Both the position numbers and the translations under genes were made by a program. 64,000 bases of DNA from Alteraurantiacibacter hainanensis (GTDB lineage: Bacteria; Pseudomonadota; Alphaproteobacteria; Sphingomonadales; Sphingomonadaceae): the NCBI RefSeq assembly GCF_036321025.1, contig NZ_JAZAPB010000002.1:930001-994000 (forward strand), written 5' to 3'. The notes under the pieces were generated by a model that did not search any database, was not told where the DNA came from, and saw only the letters and a list, made by a program, of their open reading frames with translations. Below, piece after piece: positions 16,506 to 24,919 of this stretch. Each line of letters opens with the position of its first letter. Positions within the stretch are counted from its first letter, which is position 1.

Positions 16506-17570
16506 CTAGTCGCAAGCCACGGCGGCCAGCACGTCGTGCAGCGGCCCTGCGCCCGTCCAGATCTCGCCGAAGTCGAAATCCCCCTGGTCGGTCGCCAGGG
16601 CCATGGCGATCCCGCGATCGGGCAGGATGACGTTGCGGGTCTGGTAAGTGCCGATGCTGCCGCGCCGCTCGACGATGCGTACGGGCGCGTCGCACCCGGC
16701 AAGCGGTGCCTCGAACACCCATTGCCCCAGCGCCATGTATCCCGCGGCGGGGTCGCCCTGCCACAGCCGCGCCAGAGCGGCAGGGCCGAGCAGTTGCCCG
16801 TCCGTCAGCGCGCGGTCGAACAGCAGCATGTCGTCCAGCGGGCCGACCAGGGCGGCAGAGGTGCCGTAACGGGCGATTCTCTGCGCGGCGCTATCGGTGC
16901 GCGAGGCGAAGGCCCGCTCGCTTCCCGGCGCAAGGAAGCTGGTGTTGCTCCACCCCGATTGCAGGCCGATGCCCTGTGCCAGCAGCAGGTCGATGCTGGA
17001 ATCGTTCACCTCTTCCAGCATCGCGCCCAGGACGATGTAATCGCAGTTGTTGTAGGTCCAGCTGCCCTCGGCAGCGGCCTCGCCCTGGCCCGTGCAGAAG
17101 GCAAGCGGATCGGCATCGTCGCTGTAGAAGGACGGAAAGCCGCTTTCGTCGAGCGGCGTGTTGTCGGGATTGGGCAGGTCGCTGCGGTGCCGCAGTAGGT
17201 CTTCCACGGACAGGTCGCGTCCGCGAAGGCGCGGCACGAATTGCCCCATATCGCTGCCCAGGGAGATCCGGCCGTCTTCCACCTCCCGCATCACCAGCAC
17301 GGCAATCACCTGCTTGGTGACGGAGGCCCAGGGCCACCCCTCCACGGTGCGCGTCGTGGCTTCTTCCGGCCCGGCGGTGCCGGAATAGATGGTATCGGGG
17401 CTGTCGGGCAGCATGATGGCGATGTCGCCGGTGAAGCCGGCGTCGCGAAGCACCGCCTGGGCGCGCGGTCCGGTATTGCCGCCGTCCGCGGTGCGATCGC
17501 CAAGCGATGCGCAGCCGCCCAGCAGCGCCAGCAATGCCCCCGCGGCGGCGACGGTCTTGCGAAAGGTCAC
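16506..17570 (-). CDS. Serine hydrolase of the beta-lactamase/penicillin-binding fold, lipoprotein
   Basis: A 354-residue exported protein with lipobox LLGGC (C20). The class-C beta-lactamase-like fold is shown by WASVTKQ (nucleophile S83, base K86), Y-x-N at Y173-N175 in TYNNCDY, and the LSVEDLLRHRSDLPN segment (near 120), equivalent to the LLxHxSGL signature of this family. It is more probably an esterase or peptidase acting on cell-wall material than a true beta-lactamase; its substrate is unknown. Start overlaps the pyrE stop by four bases. Confidence 0.85.
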   Translation of the reverse strand: MTFRKTVAAAGALLALLGGCASLGDRTADGGNTGPRAQAVLRDAGFTGDIAIMLPDSPDTIYSGTAGPEEATTRTVEGWPWASVTKQVIAVLVMREVEDGRISLGSDMGQFVPRLRGRDLSVEDLLRHRSDLPNPDNTPLDESGFPSFYSDDADPLAFCTGQGEAAAEGSWTYNNCDYIVLGAMLEEVNDSSIDLLLAQGIGLQSGWSNTSFLAPGSERAFASRTDSAAQRIARYGTSAALVGPLDDMLLFDRALTDGQLLGPAALARLWQGDPAAGYMALGQWVFEAPLAGCDAPVRIVERRGSIGTYQTRNVILPDRGIAMALATDQGDFDFGEIWTGAGPLHDVLAAVACD

Positions 17571-18145
17571 TTCCGGCTACCCGGCTTCGTCACCGGGATG
17601 GCTGCCAGCTTTTCGGGAACTTCGTCTTCGGCATAGGTGGGAAAGTCGATATCGATCAGCGGGAAGAACGGCACGCCCAGGTCGACCGAGCCGTTCGAGC
17701 GGTCGACCAGCGCCACTTCCGCCAGCACTTCGCCGCCTTCGCGTGCCACCGCGGCGATGGCTTCCCGGCTGGAAAGGCCGGTGGTGACGACGTCTTCCAC
17801 CATCAGAACCCTGGCTCCGGCGGGCAGGGAGAAGCCGCGCCGCAGGTGAAATTCCCCGTCGGGCCGTTCCAGGAACATGGCATCGAGGTTGAGCGCGCGG
17901 CCCATTTCGTGACCGATGATGATGCCGCCCATCGCGGGCGAGACCACGGCATCGAGCGAATCGAGAATGTCGCCGGGCAGCTTCTCGCCCAGCGCTTCGG
18001 CCAGCCGGGCGGCGCGGTGCGGGTTCATGAGAACGCGCGCGCACTGCAGGTAGTGACCGCTGTGACGGCCGGATGACAGCTTGAAATGCCCTTCCAGGAG
18101 GGCGCCGCTGGCGCGAAATTCTTCGAGGACTTCGTCCTGGGTCAT
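17567..18145 (-). CDS. pyrE: Orotate phosphoribosyltransferase
   Basis: A 192-residue enzyme that joins orotate and PRPP to make orotidine 5'-phosphate. FKLSSGRHSGHYLQC is the opening orotate segment and VLMVEDVVTTGLSSREA the PRPP-binding motif. ATG at 18145; the in-frame extension to 18361 would overlap the divergent cox promoter region. This is the first gene of the minus-strand operon that ends in ruvX, so its promoter lies in 18146-18327. Confidence 0.96.
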   Translation of the reverse strand: MTQDEVLEEFRASGALLEGHFKLSSGRHSGHYLQCARVLMNPHRAARLAEALGEKLPGDILDSLDAVVSPAMGGIIIGHEMGRALNLDAMFLERPDGEFHLRRGFSLPAGARVLMVEDVVTTGLSSREAIAAVAREGGEVLAEVALVDRSNGSVDLGVPFFPLIDIDFPTYAEDEVPEKLAAIPVTKPGSRK

Positions 18146-18327
18146 GGCGGAGTCTTTTGCCTTTCGCTGGGGTGTCTGTGCGTATCGTGCGGCAATTGGA
18201 CCAAAGGCCGGATATGCCCGCTGGAAAAAAGTCCCTAGTTGCGCTTGAGGCATGGGGCAAGCGCGCGTATAGGCGCGGCGACGATGGCCCCGCCAGGGCC
18301 GGTGGGCAGCAGTGCCCGGGACGAAAA
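18146..18327. promoter_or_regulatory. Divergent promoter region between pyrE and coxB
   Basis: This 182-base gap separates two divergent operons (pyrE leftwards, the cytochrome oxidase genes rightwards) and must hold both promoters. I see no clear -35/-10 pair or operator; the part near 18185-18240 is richer in A/T and is the best place to look. Confidence 0.4.
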
Positions 18328-19455
18328 ATGGAAAGCATCGACGCAATGAATTTCGGCGCAATTGCCCGCAAGAAGCTCAACATCCTCGCCATCGCCCTGT
18401 TGGCGGCCCTGTCTCTGGCGACCGTGCCTTCGGCGTCCTTCGCACAGGACGATGCCGAGACGACTCTGGTCGAAGGTGCCGCGGCAGAAGGTCTTGACAC
18501 GCTCGTCACCGATGCCGAAGCGCCTGCCTTCGAATACTACGGGCCGGAGATGATCAAGGGCCAGCCGACCTCGTCGGAGGAAGATATCTGGAAGTCGATG
18601 ACCTTCCAGGATCAGTATACCGCCGACGGCGACTATGCCCTGTGGATGCACGATGCCATCCTGCTGCCGATCATCACGATCATCAGCCTGTTCGTGCTCG
18701 GCCTGCTGCTGTGGGTGATGTTCCGCTACAACAAGCGCAAGAACACCGTGCCTTCGAAGACCAGCCACAACACCCTTATCGAGGTGATCTGGACGGTCAT
18801 CCCGGTGCTGATCCTCGTGGTCATCGCCGTTCCGTCCATCACGCTGCTGGCGCGCCAGTACCAGACGCCGCCGGAAGACGCGATCACCATCAAGGCCAAC
18901 GGCTACCAGTGGTACTGGGGTTACGAATACGTCGACAACGGCGGGTTCGAGGTGATCTCGAACATGATGCCGGAAAGCGACGCGCTGGATGCCGGGCTGC
19001 CGCCGCAGCTTGCCGTCGACAATCGCATGGTGGTGCCGGTGGGCGTTCCGATCCGCCTGCAGACCTTCGGCGCCGACGTTATCCACGCCTTCGGCATTCC
19101 CTCGCTGTGGTTCAAGATGGATGCCGTTCCCGGTCGCATCAACGAGAAGATGCTGACGATCGAGGAGCCGGGCATCTACTACGGCCAGTGCATGGAGCTT
19201 TGCGGCGCCCGTCACGGCTACATGCCGATCGCCATCGAGGCGCGGCCGCTGGACGAATACAACGCCTGGGTGCAGGCCCAGCCCGGCGGCATGACCCGCG
19301 CCCAGATCGAGGCTCAGGAAGCGGCTGCCGCCGCTCCCGCCCCGGCCGAGGACGAAGGTGCCGTGGTAGAGGGTGTACGTCCTCCGGTCAGTTCGCAGCC
19401 CGACGCTCCCATCGCGGGCGAGCCGCCGACCGAAGACACTTCGCCCACCACCTGA
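18328..19455 (+). CDS. coxB: Cytochrome c oxidase subunit II
   Basis: Subunit II of the aa3-type oxidase, which takes electrons from cytochrome c. An N-terminal signal segment (17-39) is followed by two membrane helices (about 110-130 and 150-172) and the periplasmic CuA domain: H253, then YYGQCMELCGARHGYMP with C288, E290, C292, H296 and M299. NGYQWYWGYEY is the aromatic electron-entry strand. A Pro/Ala/Glu-rich tail of about 45 residues follows the domain. ATG at 18328 was chosen; ATG at 18346 is an equally possible start. First gene of the oxidase operon. Confidence 0.96.
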   Translation: MESIDAMNFGAIARKKLNILAIALLAALSLATVPSASFAQDDAETTLVEGAAAEGLDTLVTDAEAPAFEYYGPEMIKGQPTSSEEDIWKSMTFQDQYTADGDYALWMHDAILLPIITIISLFVLGLLLWVMFRYNKRKNTVPSKTSHNTLIEVIWTVIPVLILVVIAVPSITLLARQYQTPPEDAITIKANGYQWYWGYEYVDNGGFEVISNMMPESDALDAGLPPQLAVDNRMVVPVGVPIRLQTFGADVIHAFGIPSLWFKMDAVPGRINEKMLTIEEPGIYYGQCMELCGARHGYMPIAIEARPLDEYNAWVQAQPGGMTRAQIEAQEAAAAAPAPAEDEGAVVEGVRPPVSSQPDAPIAGEPPTEDTSPTT

Positions 19456-19496
19456 TTCTTTCGATTACGACGACACACGATAAGGTTCGCTGAAAA

Positions 19497-21218
19497 ATGG
19501 CTACCACCGCTGAAGGTTTCGACGCCCACCACGAAGATCATGGCGCGCACGATCATGCCGATCACAAGCCCGGTTTCTTCGCCCGCTGGTTCATGTCGAC
19601 CAACCACAAGGACATCGGCACGCTCTACCTGATCTTCGCGATCATCGCGGGTATCATCGGCGGTGCCATTTCCGGCCTCATGCGTGCCGAACTGGGCGCG
19701 CCGGGCCTGCAGGTCATGGGTGACGTCGTGAATTTCCTGGGCGGCGACGGTTCGTCGTTCGACCAGCAGGGCCACATGTGGAACGTGCTGATCACCGCGC
19801 ACGGCCTGATCATGGTGTTCTTCATGGTCATGCCCGCCATGATTGGCGGCTTCGGCAACTGGTTCGTTCCGCTGATGATCGGCGCGCCCGACATGGCCTT
19901 CCCGCGTATGAACAACATCTCTTTCTGGCTGACCGTGGCGGGCTTCTTCTCGCTGCTGTTCTCGCTGTTCGTGCCGGGCGGCACGGGCATGGGTGCGGGC
20001 GTCGGCTGGACGGTCTATGCGCCGCTTTCCACCACCGGTTCGGTCGGCCCTGCCGTGGACTTCGCGATCTTCTCGCTCCACCTTGCAGGCGCCGGCTCCA
20101 TCCTGGGCGCGACCAACTTCATCACCACCATCTTCAACATGCGTGCGCCGGGCATGACCCTGCACAAGATGCCGCTGTTCGTGTGGTCGGTGCTGGTCAC
20201 CGCATTCCTGCTGCTGCTGGCGCTGCCGGTTCTGGCCGCGGCCATCACCATGCTGCTGACCGATCGCAACTTCGGCACCACCTTCTTCGATCCCGCCGGT
20301 GGCGGCGACCCCGTGCTGTACCAGCACCTGTTCTGGTTCTTCGGTCACCCCGAGGTCTACATCATGATCCTGCCGGGCTTCGGCATGGTCTCGCAGATCG
20401 TCGCGACCTTCAGCCGCAAGCCCGTGTTCGGCTACCTGGGCATGGCCTATGCCATGGTCGCCATCGGCGTTGTCGGCTTCATCGTGTGGGCGCACCACAT
20501 GTATACCGTCGGCCTCGACGTGAACACGAAGATGTACTTCACGGCCGCCACCATGGTGATCGCGGTGCCCACCGGCATCAAGATCTTCAGCTGGATCGCC
20601 ACGATGTGGGGCGGGTCGCTGGAGTTCAAGTCGCCCATGGTCTGGGCCCTTGGCTTCATCTTCCTGTTCACCGTCGGCGGCGTGACCGGCGTGGTGCTCG
20701 CCAACGGCGGCATCGACGACAACCTGCACGACACCTACTATGTGGTGGCGCACTTCCACTACGTTCTGTCGATGGGCGCCGTGTTCTCGATGTTCGCTGG
20801 CTTCTACTACTGGTTCCCGAAGATGTCGGGCCGCTGGCACTCCGAGTTCCTCAGCCACGTGCACTTCTGGCTGTTCTTCATCGGCGTGAACGTGATCTTC
20901 TTCCCGATGCACTTCCTGGGCCTGCAGGGCATGGCGCGCCGCTATCCGGACTTCACGCCTGCCTTCGCCTACTGGAACGAGATTGCCACCTACGGCTACA
21001 TGATCATGGCCGGATCGATGCTCGTGTTCTTCGTGAACATCGGCTACGCGCTCGTCGCCGGCAAGAAAGCCCCGGGCAACTACTGGGGCGTGGGCGCGAC
21101 GACGCTGGAATGGAGCCTTTCCAGCCCGCCGCCGTTCCACCAGTTCGAAACGCTGCCCGTGATCGAGGACCACCACAGCCACGACGATCACATCAGCGAC
21201 AAACCGGCGACCGCCTGA
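19497..21218 (+). CDS. coxA: Cytochrome c oxidase subunit I
   Basis: The 573-residue catalytic subunit that reduces O2 at a heme a3-CuB centre and pumps protons. Visible signatures are HGLIMVFFMVMPAMIGGFGN (heme a ligand region), WFFGHPEVYIMILPGFG (CuB His and the cross-linked Tyr), VWAHHMYTVG (the two adjacent CuB His) and HDTYYVVAHFHYVLSMG (ligands of heme a3 and heme a). A His-rich, cytoplasmic N-terminus precedes helix 1. Also called ctaD. Spacing to coxB is 41 bases. Confidence 0.98.
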   Translation: MATTAEGFDAHHEDHGAHDHADHKPGFFARWFMSTNHKDIGTLYLIFAIIAGIIGGAISGLMRAELGAPGLQVMGDVVNFLGGDGSSFDQQGHMWNVLITAHGLIMVFFMVMPAMIGGFGNWFVPLMIGAPDMAFPRMNNISFWLTVAGFFSLLFSLFVPGGTGMGAGVGWTVYAPLSTTGSVGPAVDFAIFSLHLAGAGSILGATNFITTIFNMRAPGMTLHKMPLFVWSVLVTAFLLLLALPVLAAAITMLLTDRNFGTTFFDPAGGGDPVLYQHLFWFFGHPEVYIMILPGFGMVSQIVATFSRKPVFGYLGMAYAMVAIGVVGFIVWAHHMYTVGLDVNTKMYFTAATMVIAVPTGIKIFSWIATMWGGSLEFKSPMVWALGFIFLFTVGGVTGVVLANGGIDDNLHDTYYVVAHFHYVLSMGAVFSMFAGFYYWFPKMSGRWHSEFLSHVHFWLFFIGVNVIFFPMHFLGLQGMARRYPDFTPAFAYWNEIATYGYMIMAGSMLVFFVNIGYALVAGKKAPGNYWGVGATTLEWSLSSPPPFHQFETLPVIEDHHSHDDHISDKPATA

Positions 21219-21248
21219 CCGGCGTCCCTCGCCTGCATGACAACGGGA

Positions 21249-21277
21249 GGGGGCGCGCCGGAAACGGTGACGCCCCC
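21249..21277 (+). terminator. Hairpin between coxA and ctaB, possible partial terminator
   Basis: GGGGGCG pairs with CGCCCCC around an inner CCG/CGG stem with a GAAA loop, followed by TTCGCTT. The stem is strong but the T-run is weak, so it may reduce read-through or protect the coxBA part of the message rather than end transcription. It falls in the gap before the preferred ctaB start at 21297. Confidence 0.4.
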
Positions 21278-21296
21278 TTCGCTTGAGATAGACAAC

Positions 21297-22211
21297 GTGA
21301 CCACAACCGCAGCCCCCGTAGCCACCCAGCTTCCCGCCGACTGGCGAGACTTCTTCGCGCTGACGAAGCCGAAGGTGATGCGGCTCGTGGTTTTCACCGC
21401 GCTGTGCGGTATGCTGGCTGCCCCCGGCACCATCCATCCGGTGATCGGCTTCACCGCCATTCTGTGCATCACCCTTGCCGCAGGCGGGGCGGGTGCGCTC
21501 AACCAGTGGTGGGAAGCCGATATCGACGCGAAGATGCGCCGCACGGCAGGCCGCCCGCTGCCGCAGGGCAGGTTGCGGCGCGAGGAAGCCCGCGACTTCG
21601 GCCTGCTGCTGTCAGGTTTCTCCGTCGTGATCATGGGCCTGGCCGTGCACTGGCTGGCCGCCGCCGTGCTGGCCTTCAGCATATTCTTCTACGTGGTGAT
21701 CTACACCATGTGGCTGAAGCCCAGCACGCCGCAGAACATCGTCATCGGCGGCGCGGCCGGCGCCTTTCCGCCGCTGATCGGCTGGATTGCCGTCACCGGC
21801 GAGATCACCGCGATGCCGCTGCTGCTGTTCGCCATCATCTTCATGTGGACCCCGCCGCATTTCTGGGCGCTCGCCCTGTGGGTGAAGATCGACTATGCGG
21901 CAGCCGGCATTCCAATGATGCCGGTCGCACGCGGCGAGCGGACGACCCGCCGGCAGATCCTCGCCTATGCCGTCGCCCTGCTGCCCATCAGCGTACTGCC
22001 CTGGGTCATCGGTGGTACCGGCGCGATCTACGGCCTTTCCGCCGCGGCGCTTTCGCTGGCTTTCGTGGCGCTCTCCGTGCCCGTGGGCATGCGCAACTCC
22101 GATCCGCAGGGCGACACCATGCGCCCCGAAAAGCGTCTGTTCGCCTATTCCATCGGCTACCTCTTCGCCCTGTTCGGGGCGCTCGTGATCGACCGGCTGG
22201 TGCTGGCATGA
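21297..22211 (+). CDS. ctaB: Protoheme IX farnesyltransferase (heme O synthase)
   Basis: A 304-residue UbiA-superfamily membrane enzyme that adds a farnesyl group to heme b, making heme O for the oxidase. FALTKPKVMRLVVFTALCGM is the opening; NQWWEADIDAKMRRTAGRPL carries the first Asp-rich motif; MWTPPHFWALALWVKIDYA and GIPMMPVARG are later family motifs. GTG at 21297 is preferred; an in-frame ATG at 21237 would place 20 extra residues over the hairpin at 21249. The stop overlaps the next start (ATGA). Confidence 0.94.
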   Translation: MTTTAAPVATQLPADWRDFFALTKPKVMRLVVFTALCGMLAAPGTIHPVIGFTAILCITLAAGGAGALNQWWEADIDAKMRRTAGRPLPQGRLRREEARDFGLLLSGFSVVIMGLAVHWLAAAVLAFSIFFYVVIYTMWLKPSTPQNIVIGGAAGAFPPLIGWIAVTGEITAMPLLLFAIIFMWTPPHFWALALWVKIDYAAAGIPMMPVARGERTTRRQILAYAVALLPISVLPWVIGGTGAIYGLSAAALSLAFVALSVPVGMRNSDPQGDTMRPEKRLFAYSIGYLFALFGALVIDRLVLA

Positions 22212-22333
22212 CGCCCGAGGAGGAGAAGGAATTCATCCGCCGCCGCAAGCAGCGCAACATGGTGCTTGGCTTGATCCTGGCTGGCTTCGTCGTACTTTTC
22301 TACCTGATCACAATCGTGAGGATGGGCGACTGA
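22208..22333 (+). CDS. Small single-helix membrane protein of the oxidase operon (CoxF-like)
   Basis: A 41-residue protein: a charged N-terminus (EEEKEFIRRRKQR) and one membrane helix (MVLGLILAGFVVLFYLITIV). It is linked to both neighbours by overlapping start and stop codons (ATGA with ctaB, TGATG with ctaG), which strongly supports translation. Short one-helix proteins in this position are usual in alphaproteobacterial cox operons and are annotated as CoxF or hypothetical; a role in oxidase assembly is inferred from context. Confidence 0.8.
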   Translation: MTPEEEKEFIRRRKQRNMVLGLILAGFVVLFYLITIVRMGD

Positions 22334-22914
22334 TGACGACCGAAACCCTCGACACCCGCAACCGGCGAACGATGCTGATCGCGTTCGGCGCGGCACTGGC
22401 CATGCTCGGCCTGGGCTATGCCGCCGTGCCGCTCTACGATCTGTTCTGCCGCGTCACCGGATTCGGTGGCACGACGCAGGTCGCCAGCGAGGCGGATGCC
22501 GCCACGGCAGAGCGGCTTGCCGCGAGCGCCGGCGGCGTGACCTATTCGATCCGCTTCGATGCCAACACCGCGCGCAACGTGCCGTGGGAATTCAAGCCCG
22601 TGCAGGTGACCGACACGGTCGCCATCGGTCAGCGCGACATGGCGTTCTACACCGCGCGCAACAATTCCAGCGTTCCCATCACCGGCACCGCCACCTTCAA
22701 CGTGGAGCCGGAACAGGCGGGCGCCTATTTCAACAAGATCCAGTGCTTCTGCTTCACCGAGCAGACCCTGCAGCCCGGCCAGGAAATCCGCATGCCGGTG
22801 CTGTATTTCGTCGATCCGGCGGCGCTGGACGATCCCAACATGGAAGGCGTGGAACAGATCACGCTCTCCTATACCTTCCACCGCGTGTCGCAGGGTGACG
22901 AGAACCCGAGCTAG
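22333..22914 (+). CDS. ctaG: Cytochrome c oxidase assembly protein CtaG (Cox11 type)
   Basis: A 193-residue copper chaperone that delivers CuB to subunit I. One N-terminal membrane helix (14-34) anchors an Ig-like domain on the periplasmic side; C39 follows the helix, and the copper motif is KIQCFCFTEQTLQPGQE with C138 and C140. PWEFKPVQ is the Cox11 family segment. Its ATG overlaps the preceding TGA by one base. Confidence 0.96.
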   Translation: MTTETLDTRNRRTMLIAFGAALAMLGLGYAAVPLYDLFCRVTGFGGTTQVASEADAATAERLAASAGGVTYSIRFDANTARNVPWEFKPVQVTDTVAIGQRDMAFYTARNNSSVPITGTATFNVEPEQAGAYFNKIQCFCFTEQTLQPGQEIRMPVLYFVDPAALDDPNMEGVEQITLSYTFHRVSQGDENPS

Positions 22915-22991
22915 GCTCTGGACCCGGACGCAAGCACCCATTACAGGCCGCACAAACCTTCGATTCAGGCCCAAGCATCAGGACTAGGAAC

Positions 22992-23873
22992 ATGGCCGGC
23001 GCCAAGAACCACGATTACCACATTCTCGAGCCCGACATCTGGCCGTTCGTCGGCGCTTTCGCCGCGCTGACCTTTACCACGGGCATGGTGATGTACATGC
23101 ATGCCGACGAGGGAGCCTTTCCCGAGGGCGCATGGCGCATCGTCCTGGGCCTGGGCATCGCCGGCCTGATCGCGACCTTCTTCGGCTGGTTCTCCAAGGT
23201 GGTGAACGAAGCGCAGCGGGGCGATCACACGCCCGTGGTGCAGTTGCACATGCGCTACGGCATGATCCTGTTCATCGCGTCCGAAGTGATGTTCTTCGTC
23301 GGCTGGTTCTGGAGCTGGTTCGATTTCGCACTGTTCCCCGCGCCGATCCAGATGGTGTCGGAAGGCACCTGGCAGAACCTGATCGGCCAGGAAGGCGCCG
23401 CAGCGCTGGCAAACTTCCCGCCCGACGGCGTGCACGTGCTCGACGCGTTCGACCTGCCGCTGCTCAACACGCTGATCCTGCTGTGCTCGGGCACCACGGT
23501 TACCTGGGCGCACCACTCGCTGATCCAGGGCGACCGCGAGGGCCTCAAGAAGGGCCTCTGGCTCACCATCGGGCTGGGCATCCTGTTCAGCTGCATCCAG
23601 GCCTACGAGTACAGCCACGCTTCCTTCGGCTTCGGCGGCAACAACTATTCCTCGGCCTTCTACATGGCCACCGGCTTCCACGGCTTCCACGTGCTGGTCG
23701 GCACGATCTTCCTGATCGTCTGCCTGCGGCGGACCTATCTGGGTCACTTCACGCCGCGCCAGCACTTCGGTTTCGAGGCGGCTGCCTGGTACTGGCACTT
23801 CGTCGACGTGGTGTGGCTGTTCCTCTTCATCTCCGTCTACGTCTGGGGCGGTTGGGGCGCAGAGGTCCACTAA
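22992..23873 (+). CDS. coxC: Cytochrome c oxidase subunit III
   Basis: A 293-residue subunit with seven predicted membrane helices. HDYHILEPDIWPFVGAFAAL is the usual opening, RYGMILFIASEVMFFVGWFW carries the conserved membrane Glu, and GFHGFHVLVGTIFLIVCL and WYWHFVDVVWLFLF are the C-terminal signatures. It stabilises the oxidase during turnover and may guide O2 entry. AGGA precedes the ATG. Also called ctaE. Confidence 0.97.
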   Translation: MAGAKNHDYHILEPDIWPFVGAFAALTFTTGMVMYMHADEGAFPEGAWRIVLGLGIAGLIATFFGWFSKVVNEAQRGDHTPVVQLHMRYGMILFIASEVMFFVGWFWSWFDFALFPAPIQMVSEGTWQNLIGQEGAAALANFPPDGVHVLDAFDLPLLNTLILLCSGTTVTWAHHSLIQGDREGLKKGLWLTIGLGILFSCIQAYEYSHASFGFGGNNYSSAFYMATGFHGFHVLVGTIFLIVCLRRTYLGHFTPRQHFGFEAAAWYWHFVDVVWLFLFISVYVWGGWGAEVH

Positions 23874-23880
23874 GCCTTTC

Positions 23881-24276
23881 GTGACAGACCCAACCGAAAC
23901 CAAGAAGGGGCGGCCCGCCATGCGCGAGGCCGCCCTTTTCGGTTCGTGCCCGCGCTGCGGGGCGAACACGCTGTTCGACGGCCTAATCGCCTTTGCCGAC
24001 CGCTGCCCTTCCTGCGGCCTGAACTATTCCCGCTTCAACGTGGGAGACGGCCCAGCAGCTTTCCTGACGCTAGGGGTGGGCACGATCGTCGTGGTGCTGG
24101 CGATCTGGCTGCAGTTGAGCGTGGAGCCGCCGTGGTGGGTGCATGTCGTCCTGTGGGTTCCCTTCACCGTTGTCGGCGTGATCGCCGGCCTGCGCGTAAC
24201 CAAGGCCTGGCTGCTGGTGGCCGAATACCAGCGGCGCGCGGAAGAACACCGCCATGACGGAAGCGACCTTTCGTGA
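23881..24276 (+). CDS. DUF983 family membrane protein
   Basis: A 131-residue protein with a zinc-ribbon-like head, CPRCGANTLF...CPSCGLNY (four Cys near residues 23, 26, 42 and 45), then FNVGDGPAAFLTLGVGTIVV, the DUF983 signature, and two membrane helices. It lies seven bases after coxC and overlaps SURF1, so a role in oxidase biogenesis is likely but unproven. GTG start at 23881; the first conserved residue is around 14. Confidence 0.85.
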   Translation: MTDPTETKKGRPAMREAALFGSCPRCGANTLFDGLIAFADRCPSCGLNYSRFNVGDGPAAFLTLGVGTIVVVLAIWLQLSVEPPWWVHVVLWVPFTVVGVIAGLRVTKAWLLVAEYQRRAEEHRHDGSDLS

Positions 24277-24854
24277 TCGCCGGGCGCATTCCGATCATTC
24301 CGACGATCCTCGTCGTCGCGGCAGCTGCCGTGATGGTTGCGCTGGGCGTTTGGCAACTGGGGCGGATGGATGAGAAGGAAGCGCTGATCGCCCGATACCA
24401 AGCCGCCGCCGCGTCCTCGACCGAGGTCGACTGGCCGTCACCGGACGAATACGAGGAAAGCCTGTTCAACCGCGCCACGGTCGATTGCACCCGGGTTCGA
24501 GGCATCGACAGCGTTGCGGGAAGATCGGCTGACGGAGTCTCCGGCTGGGCGCTGATCGCGCGATGTGCGCACCAGGGCGAAGGCACTGTAGATGTGGCCA
24601 TCGGCTGGTCGCGCGATCCGAATCCTCCCGCATGGGCAGGGGGCGAAGTCAGCGGCTTGATCGCTCCCTATGGCGATGTGGTCAAACTGGTGGCGGACGA
24701 AGGGCAGGCCGGACTTCAGCCGCTCGCCAAGCCCGATCCGGCCGACCTGCCCAACAACCACCTTGCCTATGCCGGGCAGTGGTTCTTCTTCGCCCTCACT
24801 GCGCTGGTGATCTACTGGCTCGCCCTGCGGCGGCGGTGGCGGGAGCAAGGGTAG
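24273..24854 (+). CDS. SURF1-family cytochrome oxidase assembly protein
   Basis: A 193-residue protein with the family topology: a membrane helix at each end (about 8-28 and 167-187) around a periplasmic domain. ALGVWQLGRMDEKEALIARY near the N-terminus and NNHLAYAGQWFFFALTALVIYW at the C-terminus are clear SURF1 motifs. It is shorter than the usual 230-250 residues and the middle is divergent. SURF1 helps insert heme a. GTG start overlaps the DUF983 stop (GTGA). Confidence 0.88.
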   Translation: MIAGRIPIIPTILVVAAAAVMVALGVWQLGRMDEKEALIARYQAAAASSTEVDWPSPDEYEESLFNRATVDCTRVRGIDSVAGRSADGVSGWALIARCAHQGEGTVDVAIGWSRDPNPPAWAGGEVSGLIAPYGDVVKLVADEGQAGLQPLAKPDPADLPNNHLAYAGQWFFFALTALVIYWLALRRRWREQG

Positions 24855-24919
24855 CATCGCCGCGTCAAACCACTGCTTGCTTGCGGCAGCGCGGGCTCGC
24901 GGCTAACCCGCGCCCCACG

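Noticed and set aside
19314..21437. 707-codon open frame on the minus strand opposite coxA and its neighbours
   Set aside because: It is the antisense shadow of coxA in GC-rich codons; the product is very rich in His, Glu and Arg without domains, while the plus strand codes for an unmistakable oxidase subunit.
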